Shown here: positions 47,025 to 57,900 of the stretch, in pieces | How the letters are laid out: each line of letters starts with the position of its first letter | How positions within the stretch are numbered: position 1 is the stretch's first letter | Assembly: GCF_009901565.1 (NCBI RefSeq) | Contig: NZ_WXEW01000001.1 | Location: 186,001-250,000 of the forward strand | Length of the DNA: 64,000 bases | Source: Herbidospora solisilvae | GTDB lineage: Bacteria; Actinomycetota; Actinomycetes; Streptosporangiales; Streptosporangiaceae | Direction: 5' to 3' | Program-made: the position numbers and the translations under genes | Notes under the pieces: model-generated | What the model saw: the letters and a program-made list of their open reading frames with translations, nothing else | Told to the model about the DNA's origin: nothing | The model's database searches: none

Positions 47025-47891
47025 TCATAACCGGTGGTTATGGCAGGCCAGGAACTCGCGCACCGCCGGGCGGCGGTCGGCGGCCCGCCAGGCGATGACC
47101 AGTTCCGCCGGGGGCAGCCCGGCGACCGGGCGGCAGACCACTCCCGGCCGCCGATAGAGGTCGGCGTTGCCCTCGGCGACCAGGGCGATTCCGAGCCCGC
47201 CCGCGACCGCCTCGAACACCTCGTCGGCCGAGGCGACCTCCGTCCCGACGACGGCCGAGGCACGCCCGTCGAGGCCGAGCCAGAAGTCGCGCAGCGGCCC
47301 GGCCGACGCGGGCAGCGCGAGGAACGGCTCGTCGCGCAGGTCGTCGAGGCCGACCTCCTCCCGGGCGGCCAGCCGGTGGCCTTCGGCGAACGCGGCGAAC
47401 CTGCGCTCCCTGGCCAGCACGCGGAAGTCCAGGCCGGCGGGCGCGGGGAGCCAGACGTAGGCGACGTCGCTGGTGCCGTCGGACAGGCCCGCGCTGGGGT
47501 CGTCCCAGGGCACCAGGCGCAGCGCGACCGACCAGCCGGGCATGCGGTCGCGGAAGCGGCGCAGCGTCGCGCGATGGAGGTCGCGGCCGACCGAGGTCTG
47601 CATGCCGATGACGAGCGTGCCCGCCGGGGCCGCCTCGCGGGCCGACTCCAGGCCCTCGGCCCAGCGGCCGAGCAGGTCGCGCGCGACCGGCAGCAGCGCG
47701 GCGCCCTGCGGGGTGAGGGTCACCCCGGCCGCGTCGCGGTCGAACAGGGGGAAGCCGAGTTGCCGTTCGAGCGCGCGGATCTGCTTCGACAACGCGGGCT
47801 GCGACACGAAGAGGCGTTCGGCCGCGCGGGTGAAGTGGAGGTCGTCGGCGACCGCGACGAAGTAGCGGAGGTCACGCAGGTGTGCGTCCAT
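47025..47891 (-). CDS. LysR-family transcriptional regulator
   Basis: 288 residues. The HTH 'LRYFVAVADDLHFTRAAERLFVSQPALSKQIRALERQLGFPLFDR' is near 7-52, followed by the effector domain with 'GTLVIGMQTSVGRDLHRATLRRF' and 'VFEAVAGGLGIALVAEGNADLY'. The ATG at 47891 lies inside the 3' end of the upstream TIM-barrel-like gene (20-bp overlap), so they are cotranscribed. A perfect ATAAC-N5-GTTAT box sits on its own stop codon, just upstream of the lipoprotein gene. Confidence 0.92.
   Translation of the reverse strand: MDAHLRDLRYFVAVADDLHFTRAAERLFVSQPALSKQIRALERQLGFPLFDRDAAGVTLTPQGAALLPVARDLLGRWAEGLESAREAAPAGTLVIGMQTSVGRDLHRATLRRFRDRMPGWSVALRLVPWDDPSAGLSDGTSDVAYVWLPAPAGLDFRVLARERRFAAFAEGHRLAAREEVGLDDLRDEPFLALPASAGPLRDFWLGLDGRASAVVGTEVASADEVFEAVAGGLGIALVAEGNADLYRRPGVVCRPVAGLPPAELVIAWRAADRRPAVREFLACHNHRL
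47026..47042. promoter_or_regulatory. LysR-type box CATAACC-GGT-GGTTATG
   Basis: Perfect 7-bp arms with a 3-bp spacer, containing ATAAC-N5-GTTAT, a T-N11-A style LysR site. It overlaps the LysR stop codon and is 49-65 bp upstream of the lipoprotein ATG, so the LysR protein may control the lipoprotein-TetR pair. Confidence 0.65.
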
Positions 47892-48867
47892 AGATGTGGG
47901 CGAGGGCGTGGAAGGACGCCTTCGGCTCCCACCGTAGACCGTCGTCGAGCACCTTCACCACACCGCCGCTCGCCACGTCGAAGCCGCCCCGCAGGTCCCA
48001 CCGCGCGAAGGTGTACCAGAACGCCCCGTCGACCCCCTCCCCGTCGAGGACCGCCAGCACCTCGCGCAGGTAGCGGGCCTGCTCCTCCTCGTCGCGCACG
48101 ACCTCCCTGTTCAGCCGCGCGGGCGCGCCGTGGTCGCTCCACTCGACGATCGCGTCGCCGCGCTCGCCCGCGTCGGCCGCGCCCCGGAAGGTCACGCAGC
48201 CGAACTCGTTGACCGAGACGGGCTTGCCGAGTTCCCTCCCCTGCTCGACCAGGGCCCGCACCGTCTCGCGGTAGGTCGCGGCGGTGGCGGCCGACCGGTA
48301 TCCCGCGTCGGTCGCGACGATGTCGAAGATCGTCCAGTCGACCCGCTCGAACGGCAACGACGAGTAGGTCACGCGCCCGCCGAACCGTTCACGCACCAGC
48401 CGCACCGCCTCGGCAAGGAAGGTGTTCACCTTCTGCGGCACGTCCGCGACGCCCTCACGCATCCGCGCCACCCGCTCCCCCAACGTCTCTCCCGGCAGGA
48501 AGCCGGTGGTCATCAGGCTCACCTCCGACCCGGTGACCATGACGACCTCGGCGCCGTCCCGTCGCAGCCGCTCGGCGTGCTCAGCGCAGTCGGCGATGAC
48601 GTCGAGCACCTCCTCGGGGGTGACGTCGCAGGTGAACGGGGACAACCAGACCTCCAGCCCGGCGTGGGCGGCGGCGGTGGCGGCGGCCTTCAGCCGGTCG
48701 GCGTACTGCCCGCTGATCCGGACGGCCGTGCAGTGCAGCTCGTCGCGGATGACCCGCATGTCGCGGGCGACCTCGGCGGGGTCGAAGGGTTCGTGGGTGC
48801 TGTGCCCGGCGGCGCGGGCGTGGACGTCGGCGAAGCCGGTGTCGTAGTTGATGCCTCTCGTGCGCAT
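47872..48867 (-). CDS. TIM-barrel glycoside-hydrolase-like protein (named abortive infection protein in some actinomycetes)
   Basis: 331 residues starting 'MRTRGINYDTGFADVHARAAGH'. Beta-strand/helix repeats read like a (beta/alpha)8 barrel: 'DELHCTAVRISGQYADRL', 'AAHAGLEVWLSPFTCDV', 'GAEVVMVTGSEVSLM' with an acidic pair. 'KPVSVNEFGCVTF' carries N-E as at GH acid/base sites, and 'VDGAFWYTFARWDLR' closes the barrel. I recall close relatives being annotated as abortive infection protein, but no such function is visible here. ATG 48867 is used. It is divergent from the megasynthase, with two tandem dyads between them. Confidence 0.7.
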   Translation of the reverse strand: MRTRGINYDTGFADVHARAAGHSTHEPFDPAEVARDMRVIRDELHCTAVRISGQYADRLKAAATAAAHAGLEVWLSPFTCDVTPEEVLDVIADCAEHAERLRRDGAEVVMVTGSEVSLMTTGFLPGETLGERVARMREGVADVPQKVNTFLAEAVRLVRERFGGRVTYSSLPFERVDWTIFDIVATDAGYRSAATAATYRETVRALVEQGRELGKPVSVNEFGCVTFRGAADAGERGDAIVEWSDHGAPARLNREVVRDEEEQARYLREVLAVLDGEGVDGAFWYTFARWDLRGGFDVASGGVVKVLDDGLRWEPKASFHALAHIYGRTPA

Positions 48868-48889
48868 GCCGCCGAACCTACCAATAACT

Positions 48890-48902
48890 TGCGTGTCACG
48901 CA
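48890..48902. promoter_or_regulatory. Operator 1 TGCGTG-T-CACGCA
   Basis: A perfect 13-bp dyad in the divergent promoter of the TIM-barrel gene and the megasynthase. Its TTGCGT...ACGCA look is that of TetR-type sites. Confidence 0.6.
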
Positions 48903-48906
48903 CTAT

Positions 48907-48921
48907 TTGCGCGATACGCAA
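48907..48921. promoter_or_regulatory. Operator 2 TTGCG-N5-CGCAA
   Basis: A second dyad, TTGCGCGATACGCAA, is centred 18 bp from the first, so two dimers could bind on the same face within two turns. The cognate regulator is not known; the TetR at 45945 is a candidate. Confidence 0.6.
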
Positions 48922-48941
48922 TCTACTTCGCCTCTGTCATC

Positions 48942-48974
48942 ATGTCCCGACGAACGCGGAGATCCGGGGGCTGA
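48942..48974 (+). CDS. Possible 10-residue leader peptide before the megasynthase
   Basis: ATG 48942 opens MSRRTRRSGG and stops at TGA 48972-48974, two bases before the megasynthase ATG. It has four Arg codons in ten, including one AGA, a rare codon in high-GC actinomycetes. It could couple or attenuate translation. It could equally be chance. Confidence 0.3.
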   Translation: MSRRTRRSGG

Positions 48975-48976
48975 CG

Positions 48977-51900
48977 ATGCTGTTTGATGTGCTGCTGGGG
49001 GCGGCCGACGAGGCGCCCGGCCAGGTCGTCGTGCACGTGCGCGGCGACGGGAGCGAACGGGTCGTCACCCACGCCGAGTTACGCGACGAGGCTCTCCGGG
49101 TGGCCGGCGCGCTGCTGCGGGAGGGCATCCCGCCGGGCACCCCGATCCCGCTGGTCGCCGACCGGAGCGAGGAGTTCCAGCCGCTCTTCTGGGGGCTGGT
49201 CGCCGCCGGGCTCGTGCCGGTTCCGCTGGCCCCCGATCCGCGCCGGGTCCGGCCGGTGTGGGAGTTCCTCGGCCGCCCGCCGACGGTGGCCGGAGAACCG
49301 CCGATCCCCGAGGCCCGCACGCTCTCCCCCGCCGCCCTGCTGCGCGGGGAGAAGGCCGTCGACCTGCCGGTACGGTCCCCGCACGACGTGGCCTTCCTCC
49401 AGTTCTCCTCCGGCAGCACCGGAGACCCGAAGGGCGTCGAGCTCACCCACGCCGCCGTCGAGGCGAACCTGGCGCAGATCCGGGCCGCCGCCGCGATCAC
49501 TCCCGGCGACGTCTCGGTGAGCTGGATGCCCTACTTCCACGACATGGGGCTCATCGGCACCCATCTCGTGCCGCTGGCCGCGCGGATCAAGCAGGTCAAG
49601 CTGGGGCCGCTGGCCTTCGCGAAGCGTCCGGCGCTCTGGCTGGAGACCGCCGCGCGGCACCGGGCGACCGTGCTGACGGCGGCCAACTTCGCGCTGGCGC
49701 TGGTGGCGCGGCGGGTGCCCGACGAGGTGCTCGCCCGGCTCGACCTGTCGAGCGTGCGGCTGATGCTGGTCGGCGCGGAGCCGATCTCGCCGCGCGTCTG
49801 GCGGGCCTTCCTCGCCAAGACGGGGCTGCCGCCGCACGTGCCGCAGCCGGTCTACGGGCTGGCCGAGGCGACGCTCGCGGTGACCGTGCCGCCGCCGGGC
49901 TCCACGGCCGAACCACTGGTGCTCGACCGGCGGGCGCTGGCGGAGGGCCGGGTCGAGCTCACCTCCACCGGACCGCACGCGGTCGAGCTGATGGACGTCG
50001 GCGTGCCGGTGCCGGGCTGCGAGATCCGCATCGCCGGGGACGACCGGGTCGGGCCCATCCAGGTGCGGGGGCCGCAGGTCGCCCGGGGCTACCACCGCGA
50101 CGTGCCGTTCGGGCCCTGGCTCGACACCGGCGACCTGGGCTTCCTGCACGAGGGCCGGTTGTGCGTCACCGGCCGGGCCAAGGACGTCGTGTTCGTCAAC
50201 GGCGCCACCTTCCACGCCGCCGACCTGGAGGAGGTCGCGGCAGGGGTGGTGCGGGGATCGGTGGCGGTCGTCGGCTCGTCGGGGGCCGAGGGCGAGCGGG
50301 TCGCGGTGTTCGTCCAGGCGCCCGTCCCGGCCGAGGTCGCCGCCGAGGTGCGGCGGCGGGTCGCGGAGGCGTGCGGGCACGACGACGTCACCGTCGTGGC
50401 GGTGCCGTCGACCGCGTTCGCCCGCACGACCAGCGGGAAGCTGCGCCGGTCGGTGCTGCGGGCGCGGTTCGAGGCCGGGGAGTTCACCCCCGCCCCGCGC
50501 TCCCGGGCCGACGTCGAGGCGGCCGTCACGGCGATCTGGGCCGAGGTGCTCGGGGTCGAGGCGGTCGGGCCGCACGACCGGTTCGCCGCGCTCGGCGGGT
50601 CGTCGCTGAAGGCCATGCAGATGCTCGCCGCCGTCGAGGACCGGTTCGGGGTGACCCTGCGGCCCTCGGACGTGCGCGACCACGACACCGTCGCCGCCCT
50701 CGCCGCCCATCTGCTGGCCCCGCCCGCGCCCGACGACCGCCCGGCCCGGCCGGGCGGCGCGTCTCCGGTCGCCGTCGTCGGCATGGCCTGCCGGTTCCCC
50801 GGCGCCGACACCCCGGAGCGGTTCTGGGAGCTGCTCGAAAGCGGCTACGACGCCGTCACCCCGATCACCCGCTTCGACCACCCCGGCCACGGCGGGTTCC
50901 TCGACGACCCGGCCCTGTTCGACGCCGGGTTCTTCGGCCTGTCCGACGAGGAGGCCGCCGCCACCGACCCCCAGGCCCGGCTGCTGCTCGAACTCGCCCA
51001 CGAGGCGCTCGAACGGGCCGGGTACGCGGGCCCGCGCCGCCACGGCCGCCGGGTCGGCGTGTTCGCCGCCGCCGGGGAGAGCGGCTACCGGGAGGTCCTC
51101 GAGGCCGCCCACGGCGCGGGCGGCCTCCCGGCCGAGGCGCTGACCGGGAACCTGCCGAACCTGCTCGCCGCCCGGGTCGCCCACACGCTCGACCTGACCG
51201 GTCCTGCACTGGCCGTCGACACGGCCTGCTCGTCGGCGCTGGTCGCCCTCCACCTGGCCCGGCGCAGCCTCCAGCAGGGCGAGTGCGACCTCGCGGTGGT
51301 CGCGGGCGTCAACCTCACCCTCACCCCGGCCGGCTACCGCGCCCTCGGCAAGACCCGGGCGCTCTCCCCGACCGGACGCTGCCGCGCGTTCGGGGCGGCG
51401 GCCGACGGCTTCGTGCCCGGCGAGGGCGGCGCGGCGCTGGTGCTGGCCCGGCTCGACGACGCCGGCCGGTCCGGCGACCCCGTCCTGGCCGTCGTCAGAG
51501 GCACCGCCGTCAACAACGACGGCAGGTCGCTGAGCCTGCTCGCGCCGAACCCGCTCACCCAGCGCGAGGTGATCGTCCAGGCCTACGCCGAGGCGGGCGT
51601 CGACCCCGCCGAGGTGACCTACGTCGAGGCCCACGGGACCGGCACCCCGGTCGGGGACCCGATCGAGCTGCGGTCGCTGCGGCACGCCTTCCCGTCCGGC
51701 TCCCGGCTGCTGGGCTCGGTGAAGACCAACGTGGGCCACCTGCTGAACGCCGCCGCGATGCCGGGCCTGGTCAAGGTCGTGCTGGCGCTGGGCCACGGGA
51801 GGGTGCCGCCGTCGCTGCACGCCGCTCCCCCCGCCGACGGCCTCGACGGGTTCACCGTCCCGGCCCGGCCGGTCGAGTGGCCCGGCCCGCGCACGGCGGG

Positions 51901-54900
51901 GGTCAACGCGTTCGGCTTCGGCGGCACGAACGCGCACGCCATCCTGTCCGAGGCCCCCGCCCGCGAGGTCGGGCGCACGCCCCACGAGGGGCTCAGCCTG
52001 CTCACCCTGTCGGCGTGGTCGGCGTCCGCGCTGCGCCGGGCCGCCGACGACCTGGCCGCGTTCCTCCCCGGCCACGACGAGGGCGACGTCTGCGCGTCGG
52101 TCGCGCTGGCCCGCGACGAAGGGCCGCACCGCCTCGCGGTCGTCGCGGACGGCGACCTGGCCGACCGGCTGGCGACCGCCGAGGGGCGGGTCGCCGGGCC
52201 GCGTCCCCGGCTGGTGTTCCTGCTGCCCGGCCAGGGCGCGCAGGGCTCCGGGGCGGACCTCTACGCGAACGCGCCGGTGTTCCGCCAGGTCATCGACGAG
52301 GCCTCCGACCTGGTCGGCCCGGTCGGCGGGCGCACCCTGAGGGACTGGTGCGCCGATCCCGCCGCCGACGTCGTGCGCACCGACGTGGTGCAGCCGCTCA
52401 TGGTCGCGTACGGCGTCGCGCTCGCCCGCCAGCTCCGCGCCTGGGGCGTGCGGCCGGACGCCGTCGCCGGGCACAGCGTGGGCGAGCTCGCCGCCGCCTG
52501 CGTGTCCGGGCGGCTCAGCCTCGCCGACGCCGTCACGTTCGCGGCCGCACGCGGCCGGTCGATGCACGACCTCTGCCCGCCGGGCGCGATGGCGGTCGTG
52601 CCCGACGGCACCGATCTGCCCCCCGGGGTGACCGTGGCGGCGGTCAACGCGCCCGGCCAGGTCGTGGTCGCCGGGCCTCCCGAGGCGGTGGAGGCGCTCG
52701 GCGGGCGGCGCGTCGCCGTCACGCGGGCGTTCCACTCGCCGCTCATGGACCCGGCGCTCGGCCCGCTGGCGGAGGCCGCGGGCCGGATCACCGTACGGCC
52801 GCCGGAGATCCCGCTGCTCAGCACGGTCACCGGCGAGTGGAACCCGCCCTTCGACCCGGCCTACCTGCGCGACCACGCCGCGCGCCCGGTGCGGTTCGCC
52901 GACACGATCGCCCGGCTGGTGGCCGAGGGATATGACACGTTCCTGGAGCTCGGGCCGTCCCCCGCGCTCGGCGGCGCGGTGCGGGCCGCCTCGGGCGCGG
53001 TGACGACGATGGCGGCCGGGCACGCGGGCGGCGCGCGGGCGCTGCTGGAGACCGTGGGCACGTTGTGGCAGCGGGGCCTGCCGATCGACCGCACCGCCAT
53101 GGACCGGGGGCGGACCCGGGTGGACGTGCCGGCGTACCCGTTCGAGCGCCGCCGCCACTGGCCGTCGTCACGGCTGCTGCACCGGCTGGTCTGGCGCGAA
53201 CGGCCGGTCGACGGTCCCCGCGTCACCGTCGACGGACTGGCGCAAGCGCTCGACGCCCCCGGGGCGACCGTGCTGACCGGCGGCGACGTCACGATCCTCG
53301 TGGCCGGAGCACCCAAGCGGGCCGAGTCGGCCGACGCGCTCGACGCCGTGCACCGCGAGCTGGCGGAGGCGCTTCTCCCGCTCGCCGCGACGCGGGTGCT
53401 CGTCGTCACCCAGGACGTGCACGTCGACCGGCCCGAGCAGGCGGTGCTCGAAGGTCTGGCGGCGGCGCTGGCCGGGGAGACGGGCTTCGAGGTCAGGGTC
53501 GCCGACCTGACCTCCCGGGAGCCCGTGGAGCAGCGGGTGGCCGCGGTCGAGACCGAGATCGCCGCCCGGGGTTGCGGCCTGGTCAGGTGGCGCGGAGGCA
53601 GGCGGTCGGAACGAGAGCCGGAGTCGATCGTCCCGGGCCGGAGTGGCGGCTCAGGGTCGGAGCGGGAGCCGGAGGCGGTCGTCCCGGCTGGGCGGGACCT
53701 GCCCGCCGACGGGGTCTATCTGATCACCGGCGGCGCGGGCGGGGTCGGGGCCGCGCTCGCGCGGGAGCTGGCCGATCGGGGGCGGCCGACGATCGTGCTG
53801 GCCGGGCGGTCGTCCCGGCCGCCCGCCGGGCTGCTCGCCGACCTGCGCTCCCGGGGCGCGACCGCCGACTACCACGCCGCCGACGTGTCGCGGGAGGCCG
53901 ACGTCGAGGCGCTGCTCGCCCGGCTGCCCCGGCTCGACGGGTTGTTCCACGCCGCCGGGGAGGCGCGTCCCGGACCGCTGCGCGGCGGGTCGCCCGAGGA
54001 GATCGTGGCGGGCATGGCGGCCAAGACCCGGGGCGGCCACCTGCTCGCCGAGGGGGTGCGCCGCCACGGGTTCACGCCGGTCGTGTGCGTCGCCTTCTCG
54101 TCGGTGTCGTCGGTGCTGCCCGGCCTGGCCGGGGGGCTCGGCGGGTACGCCGCCGCCAACGCCTACCTCGACGCGCTCTGCCGGGCCGAAGGGGGGCCGT
54201 GGATCGCGGTGAACCTCGCCGCCCTCGCGGAGGTGGGCCTGGCCGCCCGCGCCGGGCTGACCCGGGGCGCGCTCGACCCGTCGGCGGCGCTGGCCGCGCT
54301 GCGCGGCGCGATCGGCTCGGGGTCCGCGCAGGTGGTGGTGGCCGATCTGGCCGCCGTACCGGAACCGGCTCCGGCGCGGCCGCCGGGTGACGTCCGCACG
54401 GTCGTCAGACGGCTGGTCGGCGGCGCGCTCAAGCGGGACGACCTCGGCGACGACGAGTCGTTCCTCAGCCTCGGGCTCGACTCGCTGACCGCCGTCGACC
54501 TGGTCAAACGCCTGGAGAAGGAGCTCGGCCGCACCCTCCCGGTCACCCTGTTCTTCGAGTTCCGCACGCTGCGCGAACTGTCGGCCCACCTCGACGCCGA
54601 CGGGTCGTTCCCGCTCACGCCGGTGCAGGTCGCCTTCCAGACCCAGCAGCGCCTCTATCCCGAGATCTCGGCGTACGGGCACGTCCGGCAGACGATCACC
54701 GGCCCCCTCGACCCGTCGCTGCTGGAGAAGGCGCTGGGCCACCTCGTCGACCGGCACCCCATGTTGCGCCTGCGCATCCACGCCGACGGCACGCAGTCGG
54801 CCGCCGCGTCCACGCCTCCCTTCCTGGAGGTCCGCGACGCCGACGACCTCGACGCCCTGGAGAGCGGCCTGCGCAACCGGCCGTTCGACCTCACGCGGGA

Positions 54901-57900
54901 GAGCCCGCTGCGGGCGGTCCTGGCCCGCACGCTCACCGGGACCCACCTCGTGATCGTGGTCAGCCACGTCGCCGCCGACGGCTTCAGCCTGAACGTGCTC
55001 GGCGAGGAGCTCTGGACCGTCTACACCGCCCTGTCGCGCGGCACGACCCCGGTCCTGCCGCCACCCGGCCCCACGTTCGCCGAGTACGCCGCCGCCGCGG
55101 AGCCCGCGAGCGCGGCCGATCTGGCGTACTGGACGAAAATCCTGAAGACCACCCCCGACCTGCGCCTCCCCTACGACGGCGACCCGGCGGGGCCGCCGCT
55201 CGACACCGTCCAGGTCGCGCTGACGGGCGAGCGGTCGGCCGCCCTGCGGGCGCTGGCCGCCGCGCACGGCGTCTCGCTGTTCCACCTGCTCCTGGCCGCC
55301 TACGTCCGCTGCCTGGCCCGGTGGACCGGCGGCGAGGAGGTCGCGGTGAACGTCGCCAGGGCGCGCCGCGAGATCCGCCTGCCGGGCGTCGACCGCCTGG
55401 TCGGCCCGCTCGCCGACACCCTGCCGCTGCTCGCGGCCGTGCGCCCCGGCGAGCCGCTGCCCGGGCTGGCCGCGCGGCTGCGCGACCTCTGGCAGGACGC
55501 CGAACGCCACGCCACCCCCGCCTCCGCCGACCTGGCCCGGCTGCTGCCCGCCGCGGACGGCCCCCGCACGGCGAGCCCGGCGTCGTTCAGCTTCGCCCGG
55601 TTCCCCGCCGCCGACGATCCGGACCGCCCGGTGGAGGTCACCGTGACCGCCGCCGGGACCGCGTCGGCCGCGACCCGGCTCGGCCTGCTGTGCTGGGAGT
55701 CCGGCGGTGAGCTGCGGTTCTCGTGGAACTTCCCGTCGCGGCTGTTCCACCGGGCGACCGTCGACCGGCTGGCCGCCGAGCACCTGGCCGAGTTGTCCGC
55801 CGCCGAGTCGTCCGCCGCCGAGAGGCCGGGGCTGGCCGCCCGGTTGCGCGCGCAGTTCAAGGCCACCCCCGACGCCGTCGCGGTCGACACCGGGACCACC
55901 CGGCTGACCTACGCCGAGCTCGACCGGCGGTCCGCCGCGCTGGCCGCCCGCCTGCGCGGCGCCGGCGACCTGATCGGGCTGATGACCGAACCCGGCGTCG
56001 ACACCGTCGTCGGCCTGGTCGGCATCGTCCGCGCGGGCGCGGGCTGGGTGCCGCTCGACCCCGCCCATCCGGAGGCCCGCCGCCGCGACCAGCTGGCCCG
56101 CTGCGGCGTGACCACGGTCGTCACCGGCACCTCGGGCGAGGGCTCCTACGACGCCCCGGACGTCTCCCCGGACGCCACCGCCTACGTCATCTTCACCTCC
56201 GGCTCGACCGGCCGCCCCAAGGGCGTGCCCATCACCTGGCGGTCGCTGGAGAACTACCTCGACTGGGCGCTGGACACCTTCGGCTACCACGCGGGCGACC
56301 GGCTGGCCCAGACGGCGTCGATCTGCTTCGACGCCTCGGTCCGGCAGCTGCTGGCCCCGCTGCTGGCCGGCGCGACCGTGGTGACGTTCACGCGGGAGGA
56401 GGTGCGCGACCCCGCCCTGCTGGCCGGGCGGCTGCGCGACGTCACGGTGTGGAGCTCGGTGCCGAGCCTGTGGTCGCGGCTGCTGGACGCCGGGCCCGTC
56501 GAGCACCGGCTGCGCTGGATCCACGTCGGCGGCGAGGCGCTGCCGCCCGAGCACGTGCGCCGCTGGTTCGACCTGTACGGCACCGGCGCCCGCATCGCCA
56601 ACCTCTACGGCCCGACCGAGTCGACCATCAACACCACCTGCCACGTCATCGACGAGCGCCCCGCCGACGACGTCACCACGATCCCGATCGGCCGGCCCGT
56701 CGCGGGCACCTTCGTCGACGTCGACGCGTCGGGCGAACTCCTCATCGCCGGGGCCGGGCTCACCCCCGGCTACCTCGACGACCCGGACACGGCGTTCGTC
56801 GAACGCGACGGCGTGCGGTGGTACCGCAGCGGCGACCGCGTCCGCCGCGAGGCAGGCGGTGACCTGGTCTTCCTCGGGCGGCTCGACGCGCAGGTCAAGG
56901 TGCGGGGCCACCGGGTGGAGCCGGGCGAGGTCGAGGCGGCCTTCCACGCCCATCCGGAGGTCGCGCGGGCGGCCGTGGCGCTCACGGGCGACCGGCTGAC
57001 CGCCTTCGTCGAGCCGCGGCCCGGCCGCGACCCCGATCCCGTGGCGCTGCGCGGGCACCTGGGGACGACGCTGCCCGCGTACATGATCCCGGCCCGGATC
57101 GAGATCGTGCCCGCGCTCCCGCAGACCGGCACGGGCAAGATCGACCGCCGCGAGCTGCACGGGACGCCGCCCGCGACCCCGACCGAGGAGCTGGTCGCCG
57201 AGGTGTGGCGCTCCCTGCTGGAGGTGCCGCGCGTGTCGCGGGAGGACGACTTCTTCGCGCTCGGCGGCGACTCGATCCTGATCCTGCGGGTGTTCGCCCG
57301 GCTCGCCGAGCACCTCGACCCGCTGCCGCGCCCGACGGTCGTCTACGAGCACGGCACGCTGGCCGCCCTGGCCCGGGCGATCGACGAGGCCGAACCCGCC
57401 GCCTTCCTCCCGCAACCGGCCGGCGGGCCGTTCCCGCTGACGCCGGCGCAGCGCGGGTTCCTGCTGGCCGGCCAGACGTGGCTGGCGACGCTGCGGGTGC
57501 ACGGGCGGGTCGACCGGGAGCGGTTCCAGCACGCGGTCGACGCCTGCGTGGCCCGGCACGGGATGCTGCGCACGATCTTCCCGGGCGACGTGCAGCAGGA
57601 GCTCCCGGACACCCTGCGGCTGCCGGTGATCTTCGAGGAGGCCGCCGACCCGGCCGCGTCGATCGCCGCCGAGCGGGCCCGGGTCCTCGAGCCGTGGGCG
57701 TGGCCGCTGCTCCGGCTCCGGCTGGTCACGCTGACACCCGTCGAGCACGTGCTGGTCGTGCACGCCCACCATCTGATCGGCGACGGCTACAGCGCCGCGC
57801 TCCTGGCGCGTGAGCTGCTCGATTCATACGACAGGGTCGACCCGCCCGCGCCGCGCAGCACCTTCCGCGACCACGTGGCCCGGCTGCGGCCCCCGGACGG

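Noticed and set aside
47872-48867. Abortive-infection phage defence gene
   Set aside because: The name seen on relatives is not backed by any toxin, kinase or HEPN motif. The sequence reads as a TIM barrel, and no defence genes adjoin.
33152-48867. Extension of the megasynthase gene cluster to the left, including the esterase, hydrolase and regulators
   Set aside because: No PPTase, tailoring enzyme, MbtH or dedicated exporter is contiguous. The intervening genes have their own regulators and terminators.
53651-57772. A 1,373-codon open frame on the minus strand inside the megasynthase (and similar long frames at 49079-53158 minus and 49258-52935 plus)
   Set aside because: Composition is Gly/Arg/Ala/Val-rich without motifs. 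They are shadows of the real gene caused by high GC at third positions.
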